This document shows positions 37,950 through 46,650 of a stretch of 64,000 nucleotides of DNA, piece by piece. The stretch spans positions 372,001 through 436,000 of the forward strand of contig NZ_NSGG01000003.1 of NCBI RefSeq assembly GCF_002295065.1, given 5' to 3'. The notes beneath the pieces were generated by a model, which searched no databases, was not told where the DNA came from, and worked only from the letters and a program-made list of their open reading frames with translations. Made by a program: the position numbers and the translations under genes. This stretch comes from Mesorhizobium sp. WSM3859 (GTDB lineage Bacteria > Pseudomonadota > Alphaproteobacteria > Rhizobiales > Rhizobiaceae). How positions within the stretch are numbered: position 1 is the stretch's first letter; the number at the start of each line of letters is the position of its first letter.

Positions 37950-38366
37950 ATGCTCACATATGTCTACTTCGGAACAAATGACCTGAAGCGGGCCACAGTG
38001 TTCTATGATGCCGCGCTAGCGCCGCTGGGCATGGAACGCTGCGTCACCGGCGATCCTGACTGGGATAGCATTTCTGCTGGCTGGGGCACCTACGAGGATG
38101 GCGGCTTGCGCGAACTGGCGTTCTGGATCGGAAAGCCATTCGACCAAAAAGTCGCGACAACGGGAAATGGCAGCATGGTCGCGTTCAGAGCGCGGTCATG
38201 GAAACAGGTCGACGACTTTCATGCCGCAGCCCTCGCCAAGGGAGGAAGTTGCGAAGGTCCCCCTGGCCTGCGATTGCACTACAGCCCGGACTTCTATGCA
38301 GCTTATGTGCGCGACCCAGACGGCAACAAGCTCGCCGCTGTCTGTCGCGGCGTGCAGGCACCCTGA
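37950..38366 (+). CDS. VOC family protein
   Basis: A 138-residue single-module VOC protein starting MLTYVYFGTNDLKRATVFYDAAL and ending with YAAYVRDPDGNKLAAVCRG. Similar proteins are annotated as glyoxalase-like. ATG 37950 is chosen because the VOC strand begins right there. Substrate unknown. It follows the dipeptidase gene by 58 bp. Confidence 0.85.
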   Translation: MLTYVYFGTNDLKRATVFYDAALAPLGMERCVTGDPDWDSISAGWGTYEDGGLRELAFWIGKPFDQKVATTGNGSMVAFRARSWKQVDDFHAAALAKGGSCEGPPGLRLHYSPDFYAAYVRDPDGNKLAAVCRGVQAP

Positions 38367-38370
38367 CACT

Positions 38371-38470
38371 AGAGCGTTTCACCGTTTCAGGAAACGGCGA
38401 ACCGCTCTATCTCTTTGTTTTGACGCAATTCCTGACGGAAAACCGCTCACACTTTTCCTGGAATTGCTCT
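38371..38470. repeat. Palindromic repeat, family 2, copy 2
   Basis: A 100-bp imperfect palindrome bounded by AGAGCGTTTC and GGAATTGCTCT, with the family phrases GACGCAATTCCTGACGG and AAAACCGCTCACACTTTTCC. It separates convergent genes. Confidence 0.75.
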
Positions 38471-38473
38471 AAT

Positions 38474-38725
38474 TTAAAGGCCCATCCGCTTCAGCCATTC
38501 CTTGCCGACGCCGCGGTCGCGGATGATCGGCAATGGATTTTCATGATCAAGCCGGGCGCAGATGCGATAGACCTCCAGCGTCTCGGCATTCATCTCGCCG
38601 CGCTTGAAAAAATACATCGCCGCCGCGTAGCGGGTGCGGCCAGACCACATCTCGCCCGGCGGCGTGTTGACCAACTCCCACTGCTCGGCGGCTTCCGCCT
38701 CCACGTCTTCGGCTTCGCTTGCCAT
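38474..38725 (-). CDS. Small protein at the end of the demethylase-type operon
   Basis: An 83-residue protein: acidic N-terminus (ASEAEDVEAEAAEQWELVNTPPGEMW), then a helical part with FFKRGEMNAETLEVYRIC. Its start lies one base after the GcvT-fold gene stop, so it is surely in the same transcript. No domain is recognised; the tight linkage suggests an accessory subunit or chaperone for that enzyme (inference). Confidence 0.7.
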   Translation of the reverse strand: MASEAEDVEAEAAEQWELVNTPPGEMWSGRTRYAAAMYFFKRGEMNAETLEVYRICARLDHENPLPIIRDRGVGKEWLKRMGL

Positions 38726-38726
38726 C

Positions 38727-39956
38727 TCAGAAATCCGCGGGCGGGTTGGCGGTGCGGCGGTCGAGCTTGATGAAGGGCCGCGGCACCACTTTCGCCCGCT
38801 TCATCAGCTTCTGGTACTGCAGCTCGCGCATGGCGTAAATCTCGACCCAGAGGTCGTCGACGATGGTGTCGCCATAAGGCCGTTTGAGCGAGGCGAGCGC
38901 GATGTTGCGTTTGGCCATGGGCGACCACATCGCCGCGCTGACCAGCCCGACCTCCTGGCTCTTGCGATAATAGACGATGGCGTGCTCGGCCGGGATGTTG
39001 CCTTCGATCTCCAGCCCGACCAGCACATGGCGCAGCTTCTTCCTGGCGCGCGCTTCGAGGATGGCGCGGCGGCCGTTGAAATGTCCCTTGTCCGGATCGA
39101 TCATAAAGCCGAGTCCGATCTCGTCGGGCATGCGCAGACGGTCGGTGCGGATGGCATGCTCGGACGTTGTGAAGTCGGCATTGGCGACGATCAGGCCGGC
39201 TTCCAGCCGGGCTCGGTTCAGCGCCGTGTAGCCGATGGCGCGGATGCCGCGCAATTCGCCCGCGGCCATCAGCCTGTCCCATAGGCTCAGCGCCTTGTCG
39301 GCCGGTACGAACAGCTCGTAGCCGAGATCCCCAGTGAAGCCGGTGCGTGAGATGGTCACCGTCGCGCCATCATGCTCGAACTCGGCCAGGTCGAAAACTT
39401 TCAGCCGCTCGACACCGACGAAGCCCGCGTCGCGCAGGATAGCGAATGAGGTCGGGCCTTGCAGCGCCAGGCCGGCGACAGCCTCTGTCTCTTCCTCGAC
39501 GCTGACCTCATAGCCGATGGCACTGTCGAGCAGCCAGGGCAGGTGCCGCTCCTGCGAGCACAGCCGGAAGCGCGTCGGCGACAGCCGGAACAGCGTGCCG
39601 TCGTCGAGCACGAAACCCTCGTCGTCGCACCAGGCGGTGTAGTGGACGCGGCCGGGTTTCAGCTTGGTGACGTCGCGCAGGGTGACGCGATCGAGATAGG
39701 CTTCGGCGTCCGGACCCTCGATCCGATATTTGGTCATCGGCGAGATGTCGAAGAGCGCCGCCTGGCTGCGGATGGCGAAATATTCAAGCTCCTCGTCCCA
39801 CAGCGAATGCGGCGCGCGATAGCCGGCCCAGCTGTACCAGTCCTGCTTCAGCCCCAGCGCGTCGATGCGCGGCTGGAAGGGAGTGCCCAGCCGCAGCGTG
39901 CGGAAGTGGGATTGTGCCGCGCTGCGCGCGGAGTTGATTTCCACATGACGAATCAT
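38727..39956 (-). CDS. Aminomethyltransferase (GcvT/DmdA fold) family protein
   Basis: A 409-residue folate-dependent methyl- or aminomethyltransferase. Motifs include the GcvT start region YRAPHSLWDEELEYFAIRSQAALFDIS, GPDAEAYLDRVTLRD, TGFTGDLGYELFVP and the C-terminal barrel. Relatives move a methyl or methylene group from glycine, dimethylglycine, betaines or DMSP to tetrahydrofolate. ATG 39956 opens MIRHVEINS; the longer frame runs through a repeat. It sits with two FAD enzymes and a Rieske enzyme nearby, which fits demethylation of an N-methyl compound (inference). Confidence 0.85.
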   Translation of the reverse strand: MIRHVEINSARSAAQSHFRTLRLGTPFQPRIDALGLKQDWYSWAGYRAPHSLWDEELEYFAIRSQAALFDISPMTKYRIEGPDAEAYLDRVTLRDVTKLKPGRVHYTAWCDDEGFVLDDGTLFRLSPTRFRLCSQERHLPWLLDSAIGYEVSVEEETEAVAGLALQGPTSFAILRDAGFVGVERLKVFDLAEFEHDGATVTISRTGFTGDLGYELFVPADKALSLWDRLMAAGELRGIRAIGYTALNRARLEAGLIVANADFTTSEHAIRTDRLRMPDEIGLGFMIDPDKGHFNGRRAILEARARKKLRHVLVGLEIEGNIPAEHAIVYYRKSQEVGLVSAAMWSPMAKRNIALASLKRPYGDTIVDDLWVEIYAMRELQYQKLMKRAKVVPRPFIKLDRRTANPPADF

Positions 39957-39966
39957 GACGGCGTTC

Positions 39967-40130
39967 CTTCGCGCCCCCCTCTGTCCTGCCGGACATCTCC
40001 CCCACAAGGGGGGAGATTGGCCGTCGCCCTGGCTTTCGCCAATCGCCAACGTTGCGGGAGGTGAGCCGGGCGTGCGGACAGCTGATCTCCCCCCTCGTGG
40101 GGGAGATGGCCGGCAGGCCAGAGGGGGGCG
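39967..40130. repeat. Rhizobial mosaic repeat (family 3), copy 2
   Basis: CCCCCCTCTGTCCTGCCGG at left pairs with CCGGCAGGCCAGAGGGGGG at right; inner ATCTCCCCCACAAGGGGGGAG and its partner at 40086-40110. It interrupts the operon between the GcvT-fold gene and the FAD oxidoreductase. Confidence 0.75.
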
Positions 40131-40167
40131 CCGTGGAGCGCTGCGTTTGTGAATAGCGAAATCATCC

Positions 40168-41742
40168 TCATGCCCTCATCGCGATGATGCGGCGCGCGGC
40201 GTTGAGGCCGGGCGCGCCGGAGATGCCGCCGCCCGGATGCGAGCCGGCACCGGCAAGGAACAGGCCTTCGAGCGGCGTGTCATAGCCCGACCAGCCGGAG
40301 ACCGGCCGCGACATCAGCATCTGGTCGGCCTGCAACTCGCCATGGTGCCAGTGGCCGCCGGGCATGCGGTAGCGATCCTCGATATCAGCCGGCGTCAGGA
40401 GCTCGGCGTGGCGCACCGTCGCGCCGATGCCAGGCGCATAGGTTTCGAGCTCACCCATGATCGCCTTGAGGAATTTTGGCTTGCCGGAGGTCCAGCCCTC
40501 TTTCAACGCATAGGGCGCGTATTGCACCACGGCCGAGAGCACGCAGGCGCCGGATGGCGCGAGCGAAGGATCGGCGAGGCTGGGGAGCGTGATCTCCATA
40601 ACGGGCTCCGGAGAAAACTCCCCATATTTCGACGGGTTGAAGGCGCGCTCGACATGGTCGGGCGAAGGCGCGATGACGAGGCGGCCCTTGTGACCGGCGG
40701 TATCGACGCCGGTAAATTGCGGCGGCCGGTCGAGCGCCAGATGGAGCTTGGCTGCGTCGCCTTTCATGCGGATGTTCCTCACCTTGCGCACGAAGCCGGT
40801 ATCGACCTCACGCGGCCCGACGAGATCGAGGATCGTCGTCGCCGGGTTGACGGCGGAAACGACGGTCTTTGCGCGTAGCGCCTCGCCGCTCTGCGTGACG
40901 ACACCGATGGCGCGGCCCGTTTCGACGATCACCCTGGCGACCGGCGAAGCGTGGCGGATGGAAACGCCGGCCTTTTCCGCCGCGGCGCGGATGGCGGCGA
41001 CGACGGCGCCCATGCCGCCTTTCGGCTGGACTTGCGCGCCGGCGAGGCCGCCGATCTCGCCGGCAAGCCTGTAATAAAGACCGAGCAGCGAGGTCGGCGA
41101 GCGCGGTCCGAGATGCGAGCCGAGCGTCGCATCGAAAGCAAGCAGGCCCTTCAGCCGGTCGTCCGAAAGCTGCTCGTCGAGCAGGTCGTAGACATTCATC
41201 AGGAGCACGCGCAGGAAATCGCGCATGTCTTCCTTGCCGAGCCGCTTCAGCGCCAGCGCCGTCTGGCCAAGCCCCGTCATTTCCGCGAGCGACATGTTGC
41301 CGAGGTCCGGCGGCCGGCGCGACTGAAAAGGTTTCAGCACGCCGGCATAGCGCAACAGCTGCGCGCGCAGTTCCTTCCAGGCGGATTGCTCCGCCGAGCT
41401 TGCGCCGGTCAGCACCTCGCCATAGGCGCCGTGCAGCGTAAGCGGGCCGTTCTTGGACAGCGCGACCGAGGGCACGAAGTCGCCGCGCTCGACTTTCAGC
41501 CCGTGGCGCTCCAGCTCCAGAGTCTTCACCACATCGGGATGCAGTCGGTTGAGCAGATGGGCGACGGCGGAGACGCGAAAACCCGGCGCGAATTCCTCGG
41601 TGCGGGCCGCGCCGCCGACCTCCTTGCCGGCTTCGAGCAGCAGCACCTTACGGCCGGACTCGGCCAGTGTCGCAGCGGCGACGAGGCCGTTGTGGCCGCC
41701 GCCGATGACGATGGCGTCCCAGTTCAAATCAGATGACGTCAT
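40168..41742 (-). CDS. FAD-dependent oxidoreductase, phytoene-desaturase-like (paralogue 1)
   Basis: A 524-residue flavoprotein. The FAD Rossmann motif WDAIVIGGGHNGLVAAATLAESG is at the start and the C-terminal FAD motif GLFLAGAGSHPGGGISGAPG at the end. The build matches the NAD(P)/FAD oxidoreductases of the COG1233 class (carotenoid desaturase and related). Here there are no carotenoid genes, and the setting suggests oxidation of an amine or another small substrate. Its start overlaps the end of the next upstream gene by 14 bp, so the two are coupled. Confidence 0.85.
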   Translation of the reverse strand: MTSSDLNWDAIVIGGGHNGLVAAATLAESGRKVLLLEAGKEVGGAARTEEFAPGFRVSAVAHLLNRLHPDVVKTLELERHGLKVERGDFVPSVALSKNGPLTLHGAYGEVLTGASSAEQSAWKELRAQLLRYAGVLKPFQSRRPPDLGNMSLAEMTGLGQTALALKRLGKEDMRDFLRVLLMNVYDLLDEQLSDDRLKGLLAFDATLGSHLGPRSPTSLLGLYYRLAGEIGGLAGAQVQPKGGMGAVVAAIRAAAEKAGVSIRHASPVARVIVETGRAIGVVTQSGEALRAKTVVSAVNPATTILDLVGPREVDTGFVRKVRNIRMKGDAAKLHLALDRPPQFTGVDTAGHKGRLVIAPSPDHVERAFNPSKYGEFSPEPVMEITLPSLADPSLAPSGACVLSAVVQYAPYALKEGWTSGKPKFLKAIMGELETYAPGIGATVRHAELLTPADIEDRYRMPGGHWHHGELQADQMLMSRPVSGWSGYDTPLEGLFLAGAGSHPGGGISGAPGLNAARRIIAMRA

Positions 41743-43348
41743 GGGCCGGGCTCATATGCAGGGTTGGCTTGGCGAGGTCGCGCAGGATCTCGGCGGCGGC
41801 GTTGCGGCCGGGCGCGCCCATGACGCCGCCGCCCGGGTGGGTGGAGGATCCGCACATATAGAGCCCGCCGACCGGCGAACGGTATTGCGCGTAACCCGGC
41901 ACCGGGCGGTTGAAGAGCAACTGGTCGAAGGTGAGCTCGCCCTGGAAGATATTGCCTTCGGTGAGGCCGACCTCGGCCTCGATCTCGCGCGGCGTGCGCA
42001 CTTCCATGTGGACGATGCGGTCGCGGAAGCCGGGCGAATATTGCGCGATCTGGGAAATCACGCTTTCGGCGAAGCCGTCGCGGTCGGCGTCGGTCCAGTC
42101 GCGCCCGCCTATCTTGGGCGGCGCGTATTGCACGAAGCAGCTCATGAAGTGCTTGCCCGGCGGCGCCATGGTCGGGTCGAGCGTGGTCGGGATCATCATG
42201 TCGAGGAAGGGATCGGAAGACCAGCGCCCGGCCTTCCAGTCGTCATAGGCGCGCTCCATGCGCTCGATGGAATCGGTGAAGTGCATGTCGGCGCGGTAGA
42301 TCGGCGAGTCCTTCGGCAAAGCCGGGAATTCGGGCAGAGAATCCAGCGCGATGTTGACCTTGCCCGACGAGCCGCGGATCTTGAAGTTCCGCACACGGCG
42401 CAGGAAGATGTCGGGCAGTTCCTTCTCCTCGACCAGCTTCAGGAAGGTGCGCTTGATGTCGGCATTTGAGATGACGAGCTTGCCATAAATCTCCTCGCCG
42501 CCGGCGAGCACCACGCCCTTGGCCTTGCCATTTTTGATCAGCACATGGTCGACCTCGGCGCCGGTGCGGATGGTGCCGCCGGAGGCCTTGAAGGAGGCGG
42601 CCAGCGCCTTGGTGACGGCGCCCATGCCGCCGCGCGCATAACCCCAGGCGCCGACCGAGCCGTCGACCTCGCCCATATAGTGGTGGAGCAGCACGTAAGC
42701 CGTGCCGGGCGACATCGGCCCGAGCGCAGTGCCGATGATGCCGGAGAGCGCGAAATTGGCCTTGATGACGTCGGTCTCGAAATACTCGTCGAGAAAGTCC
42801 GAGATCGACATGGTCCAGAAGCGCAAGGTCAGCGCCGTCTCTTCAGCCGACAGGCCGGCGAATTTTTTCCCCAGATAGAGCAATTCGCCGAGGTCGCGCG
42901 GCCGAAAACTGGTCGGGTCGGGCGCGGTGCGCATCAACAGCGGCTGGATGAAGCGGCACTGCCTGGTGACGTCGCGCGAGTAGCGGTCATAGGCCTCGGC
43001 GTCGCGCTTCGAGAAGCGGGCGAACTCGCGGCGATGCGCGTCGTGATCGCGGTAGTTGGCGAGATAATCGCCGTCGCGCGTGAACACGGCACCGCCCTCG
43101 TAGGAGATGACCTGCAGGCCGAAGCGCGGCAGCTCCAGGTCGCGCATGATCTCGGGCCTGAACAGCGAGCAGACATAGGAACAGTTGGAATAGAGGAAGC
43201 CCGGCGTCAGTTCGCGGCTGGTCGCCGCGCCGCCGACCCAGTCGTTCTTCTCGACCACCAGCACGTCCAGTCCGGCGCGCTGCAGGTAGCAGGCGTTGAC
43301 AAGCCCGTTGTGGCCGCCGCCGATGACGATCGCGTCCCAGGCCTTCAT
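41729..43348 (-). CDS. FAD-dependent oxidoreductase, phytoene-desaturase-like (paralogue 2)
   Basis: A 539-residue paralogue of the previous protein: MKAWDAIVIGGGHNGLVNAC at the N-terminus and GLYMCGSSTHPGGGVMGAPG near the C-terminus. ATG 43348 is the natural start because the Rossmann strand begins immediately; the upstream extension lies in a repeat. First gene of the minus-strand operon, behind a TTGAA-N6-TTCAA palindrome. The paired paralogues may form a heterodimer or act in sequence (inference). Confidence 0.86.
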   Translation of the reverse strand: MKAWDAIVIGGGHNGLVNACYLQRAGLDVLVVEKNDWVGGAATSRELTPGFLYSNCSYVCSLFRPEIMRDLELPRFGLQVISYEGGAVFTRDGDYLANYRDHDAHRREFARFSKRDAEAYDRYSRDVTRQCRFIQPLLMRTAPDPTSFRPRDLGELLYLGKKFAGLSAEETALTLRFWTMSISDFLDEYFETDVIKANFALSGIIGTALGPMSPGTAYVLLHHYMGEVDGSVGAWGYARGGMGAVTKALAASFKASGGTIRTGAEVDHVLIKNGKAKGVVLAGGEEIYGKLVISNADIKRTFLKLVEEKELPDIFLRRVRNFKIRGSSGKVNIALDSLPEFPALPKDSPIYRADMHFTDSIERMERAYDDWKAGRWSSDPFLDMMIPTTLDPTMAPPGKHFMSCFVQYAPPKIGGRDWTDADRDGFAESVISQIAQYSPGFRDRIVHMEVRTPREIEAEVGLTEGNIFQGELTFDQLLFNRPVPGYAQYRSPVGGLYMCGSSTHPGGGVMGAPGRNAAAEILRDLAKPTLHMSPAHDVI

Positions 43349-43392
43349 GTGCGCAGAACCTCCATCCGGTCGCCTATCTTCTTGTTTTTGCG

Positions 43393-43434
43393 CAATCCCG
43401 GACGGAAACCGCTTCACGCTTTTCCCGGGATTGC
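43393..43434. repeat. Palindromic repeat, family 2, copy 3
   Basis: CAATCCCGG pairs with CCGGGATTG around ACGGAAACCGCTTCACGC. It lies in the upstream region of the FAD operon, 45 bp before the start, and may influence its leader. Confidence 0.7.
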
Positions 43435-43497
43435 TCGGTGCGTTTGTTCCCTGATTGCCAGAACTTGGCACGGATCACGGTTTTTTGTCCAGCCATT

Positions 43498-43513
43498 TTG
43501 AATGAATGTTCAA
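43498..43513. promoter_or_regulatory. TTGAA-N6-TTCAA operator, site 1
   Basis: The 16-bp sequence TTGAATGAATGTTCAA lies between the divergent FAD oxidoreductase operon and the methyltransferase gene. The same half-sites and spacing recur at 52018 and 55022. The form resembles BetI/TetR operators, and a BetI-like gene lies 0.9 kb away. Confidence 0.7.
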
Positions 43514-43600
43514 CAAATGATGTTGCGTTTTCGCGTTGATGCGCTAGGCTTTGGCAGCATTCTGGATTGATCCACATCGGCATTTGGGGTTGAAGATCCG

Positions 43601-44395
43601 ATGATCGAGACGGCTGACGCCGAGCCGGAATATGACGACTCCGCCATCCGCTTCCTGGAAGCGCTATGGGGCGAGGGCTATCTGTCGCCGGGCGGTCCCG
43701 ACGAGGTCGACCGCGTCGTCGAAGGCGTGTCGCTCAAGGGCAAGACGATCCTCGATATCGGCTGCGGCGCCGGCGGCATCACACTGCATCTGGTGGCAAC
43801 GCACGGCGCGGCTCGAGCTACCGGCTTCGACCTGGAAAGGCCGGTGATTGGGACGGCGAGGCGAGGGGCGATCAGGCAAGGCCTCGAGGACCGCGTCAGT
43901 TTCGTCCAGGCGCCGCCGGGGCCGCTACCTTTCACCGATGCCTCCTTCGACGTCGTCTTCTCCAAGGACGCGCTTTTGCATGTGCCGGACAAGAACGCGC
44001 TGTTCGCCGAAATCTTCCGTGTGCTGAAGCCCGGCGGGGTCTTTGCCGCGTCGAACTGGATGATCGGGCATGACGGCGAACCGTCGCCTGAGATGAAGGC
44101 CTATGTCGCGGCCGAGGAACTCTCCTTCACCATGGCCTCGCCGGCGCGCTATGCCGAAGCGATGCGGAGGGCCGGCTTCACCGACATCACGGTTCGCGAC
44201 CGCAATCCATGGTACCGCGAGGTCGCGCGCGAAGAGCTTTCGCGGCTCAAGGGGCCGCTCTACGCGCAGGCCGCGGCAGCGGTCGGCGCGGCCTATGTCG
44301 ACAAGAACATCAGGACCTGGGAGGCAATGCAGAAGGTGCTTGACAGTGGCGAGCACCGCCCCACTCATCTGCGCGGTTGGAAGCCGGTTGGATAG
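43601..44395 (+). CDS. SAM-dependent methyltransferase, class I
   Basis: A 264-residue methyltransferase. Motif I is [20 protein letters not shown] with the acidic end of strand 2 in GFDLERPV; motif post-I/II is [15 protein letters not shown] and motif [16 protein letters not shown]. The pattern [27 protein letters not shown] (partly shown) is like phosphoethanolamine and glycine/sarcosine methyltransferases. The acceptor is unknown; an N-methylation or methyl-transfer step in the local pathway is plausible. The TetR gene follows after 6 bp. Confidence 0.85.
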   Translation: MIETADAEPEYDDSAIRFLEALWGEGYLSPGGPDEVDRVVEGVSLKGKTILDIGCGAGGITLHLVATHGAARATGFDLERPVIGTARRGAIRQGLEDRVSFVQAPPGPLPFTDASFDVVFSKDALLHVPDKNALFAEIFRVLKPGGVFAASNWMIGHDGEPSPEMKAYVAAEELSFTMASPARYAEAMRRAGFTDITVRDRNPWYREVAREELSRLKGPLYAQAAAAVGAAYVDKNIRTWEAMQKVLDSGEHRPTHLRGWKPVG

Positions 44396-44401
44396 CCGGC
44401 G

Positions 44402-45091
44402 ATGCTGGAGACCGTCACACCCATGAAGACTGAGGCGAGCGATGCTCTCTCCGAAACGGCGCAAAAAGGCGATGCCGAAAAACGCGGGCGCAAGGCCTCG
44501 AAAGAGGTCCGGCAGCTGCAGCTGATCGAGGCGACGATCGATTCCCTGGCCAAGCGCGGCTATGCCGAAACGACGATGGCCGACGTGGCCGACGGCGCGG
44601 GCCTGTCGCGCGGCATCGTCAACTTCCATTTCGAGAGCAAGGAAAAGCTGCTGATCGCCACGCTGCAGCACATGTATGACGAGTATTCGGCGCATTGGCG
44701 CACGGCCTTGCAGAAGGCGGGCGACGATCCGGCGCGGCAGCTGCAGCATCTGGTGTGGGCCGATTTCGACCGCGCGATCTGCAACAAGCGCAAGCTCGCC
44801 GCCTGGCTCGCCTTCTGGGGCGAGGCCAAGTCGCGGCCGACCTACCAGGCGCTGAGCAGCTCGCGCGACAATTACTACCAGCAGGTCTTCATCGATCTTT
44901 GCGCGACGCTCAAAGAAAGCGGCGGCTACAGCTATGACCCCCAGGTCATCGCGCTTGCGCTCAGCGCCATGCTCGAGGGCCTGTGGCTGCGGCTGATGAT
45001 GGGGACGGAGGACACCACGCGAGAGACCGCATTGCAGGCGGCGAACGCGTTCTTGGCCGCCGCCTTCCCGAAACACTATGGCCAGCAATAG
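44402..45091 (+). CDS. TetR-family repressor, BetI-like
   Basis: A 229-residue repressor (222 if ATG 44423 is used). The helix-turn-helix is TMADVADGAGLSRGIVNFHFESKEKL, close to BetI, whose YFGSK-type end is FESKEKLL here. The C-terminal domain (KLAAWLAFWGEAKSRPTYQ) follows the BetI_C pattern. BetI represses choline/betaine genes through TTGA-type palindromes; three such palindromes lie in this locus. It probably senses a quaternary amine or the related substrate (inference). Confidence 0.88.
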   Translation: MLETVTPMKTEASDALSETAQKGDAEKRGRKASKEVRQLQLIEATIDSLAKRGYAETTMADVADGAGLSRGIVNFHFESKEKLLIATLQHMYDEYSAHWRTALQKAGDDPARQLQHLVWADFDRAICNKRKLAAWLAFWGEAKSRPTYQALSSSRDNYYQQVFIDLCATLKESGGYSYDPQVIALALSAMLEGLWLRLMMGTEDTTRETALQAANAFLAAAFPKHYGQQ

Positions 45092-45149
45092 CCGGGGTTA
45101 ACAACAACCGGCCAGCAAGACCGGCAGACCAAAAGAGGATGGAGCAAGC

Positions 45150-46232
45150 ATGAAAAAACTCAGCCGTCGCCTGACACTGACATTGGCGCTTGGGAGCGCG
45201 CTCGCGGCTTCGGCGGCGGCGTTCGCCGTTGCCGCCGACAAGGACCTGATCGTGTTCGACTGGTCCGGCTACGAGGATCCGAGCTTCCATGGCAAATATG
45301 TCGAGAAGAACGGCGACTCGCCGACCTTCGCCTTCTTCGGCGACGAGGACGAGGCGTTCGAAAAGATCCGCTCCGGCTTCAAGTCCGATCTTGGCCATCC
45401 CTGTTCGCAGAGCGTGGTGAAGTGGCGCGAGGCCGGGCTCTTGCAGCCGCTCGACTCCTCGAAGATCGCTGGCTGGAAAGACCTCAATCCCGGCATCATG
45501 GCGATGAAGGACCTCGCCACCACGCCCGACGGCAAGGCCTGGTTCATGCCTTGGGACTGGGGCGATACCCAACTCACCTACAATTCCGACAAGATCGCCG
45601 AAAAGGACGTGCAGTCGCTGAAGGCCTTCGCCGATCCGAAATACAAGGGCAGGGTCTCGATCGGCGACAATGTGGACGACGCCTATGCCCTGGCCAGCCT
45701 CGCCATCGGGCTCAAGGACTGGACCAAGATGACTGACGACCAGTTCAAACAGGCGTCCGACTTCCTGCGCCAGGTGCACAAGAATGTCCGCTCCTACTGG
45801 ACCGACACCACCGACATCGTGCAGCTGCTCTCGGGCGGCGAAGTCGATCTCGCCTGGGCCTGGAACGACGCCACCGTGCAGTCGGCCGCAGCGGGCGTGC
45901 CGATCAAGTCCAGGAAGGACACCGACGAAGGCATCTCGACCTGGGTCTGCGGCTACGTGCTGTTCAAGGACGCGCCCGGCAACATCGACAAAGCCTATGA
46001 CTATCTCAATGCCGTCAACGATCCGGAAGTCGCCAAGGTGCTGGTCAAGGACTGGGGCTACGGCCAGGCCAACGCCAAGGGCATGGCGGGCGTCGACCCG
46101 GCGATCCTGAAGGAAAAGGGCTACGACAACGTGGAAAAATGGGTCGACAAGACGCTGTTCCAGCAGCCGCTGCCGTCGGAGCTCAAGTTGAAGATGATCG
46201 CCGAGTTCGAGAAGATCAAAGCCGGCTATTGA
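45150..46232 (+). CDS. Polyamine-type ABC transporter binding protein (copy 1)
   Basis: A 360-residue PotD/PotF-type binding protein. The signal peptide ends near AVAA-29. Mature start KDLIVFDWSGYEDPSFHGKY; further GWKDLNPGIMAMKDLA, GKVSIGDNVDDAYALA-like segments and a C-terminal LKMIAEFEKIKAGY. Ligands of this family are polyamines, betaine-like and other cationic amines. ATG 45150 follows GAGGATGGAGC. It is a tandem paralogue of the gene at 46651. Its transporter is presumably the PotABC-type set at 48986-51832. Confidence 0.9.
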   Translation: MKKLSRRLTLTLALGSALAASAAAFAVAADKDLIVFDWSGYEDPSFHGKYVEKNGDSPTFAFFGDEDEAFEKIRSGFKSDLGHPCSQSVVKWREAGLLQPLDSSKIAGWKDLNPGIMAMKDLATTPDGKAWFMPWDWGDTQLTYNSDKIAEKDVQSLKAFADPKYKGRVSIGDNVDDAYALASLAIGLKDWTKMTDDQFKQASDFLRQVHKNVRSYWTDTTDIVQLLSGGEVDLAWAWNDATVQSAAAGVPIKSRKDTDEGISTWVCGYVLFKDAPGNIDKAYDYLNAVNDPEVAKVLVKDWGYGQANAKGMAGVDPAILKEKGYDNVEKWVDKTLFQQPLPSELKLKMIAEFEKIKAGY

Positions 46233-46311
46233 GTGCTTTTTCGTGGCCCCGGTTTTCTCGTGGAACGAGAACAGGGCAATCGCTTAGGTTCAAATTTGCC
46301 CATAGCTTTTC

Positions 46312-46493
46312 GAACGTTGGCGCCGCCCCTCACCTGCCTGCCGGCATCCTCTCCCCGGATAGTGACGGGGAGAGGGGCGCTCCCATCGATGGTTTCGCCA
46401 ATTTCGAACGTTGCAAGTAAGGCGCCGAGGTTGCGGCCAGCCCCTTCTCCCCGTCACTATACGGGGAGAAGTGCCCGGCAGGGCGATGAGGGG
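46312..46493. repeat. Rhizobial mosaic repeat (family 3), copy 3
   Basis: Two hairpins, CTCTCCCCGGATAGTGACGG with GGGAGAGG, and CTTCTCCCCGTCACTATACG with GGGGAGAAG, framed by CGCCCCTCACCTGCC and CAGGGCGATGAGGGGC. It fills most of the 418-bp gap between the two binding-protein genes; no gene is seen in that gap. Confidence 0.75.
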
Positions 46494-46650
46494 CAACGCC
46501 GACTTCGAAAATTATTGGATTTGACCCCAAGTTGGAGGCTGTCATCGGTTCGAAGCTATTGGTTGGACGCGACCCAGGCGGGCTCGCCAAAGCCCGGGAA
46601 TTCTCCTAACCTCTCCCCGATATGCCCGCGATGGGGGAGTTTCTCGCGCC

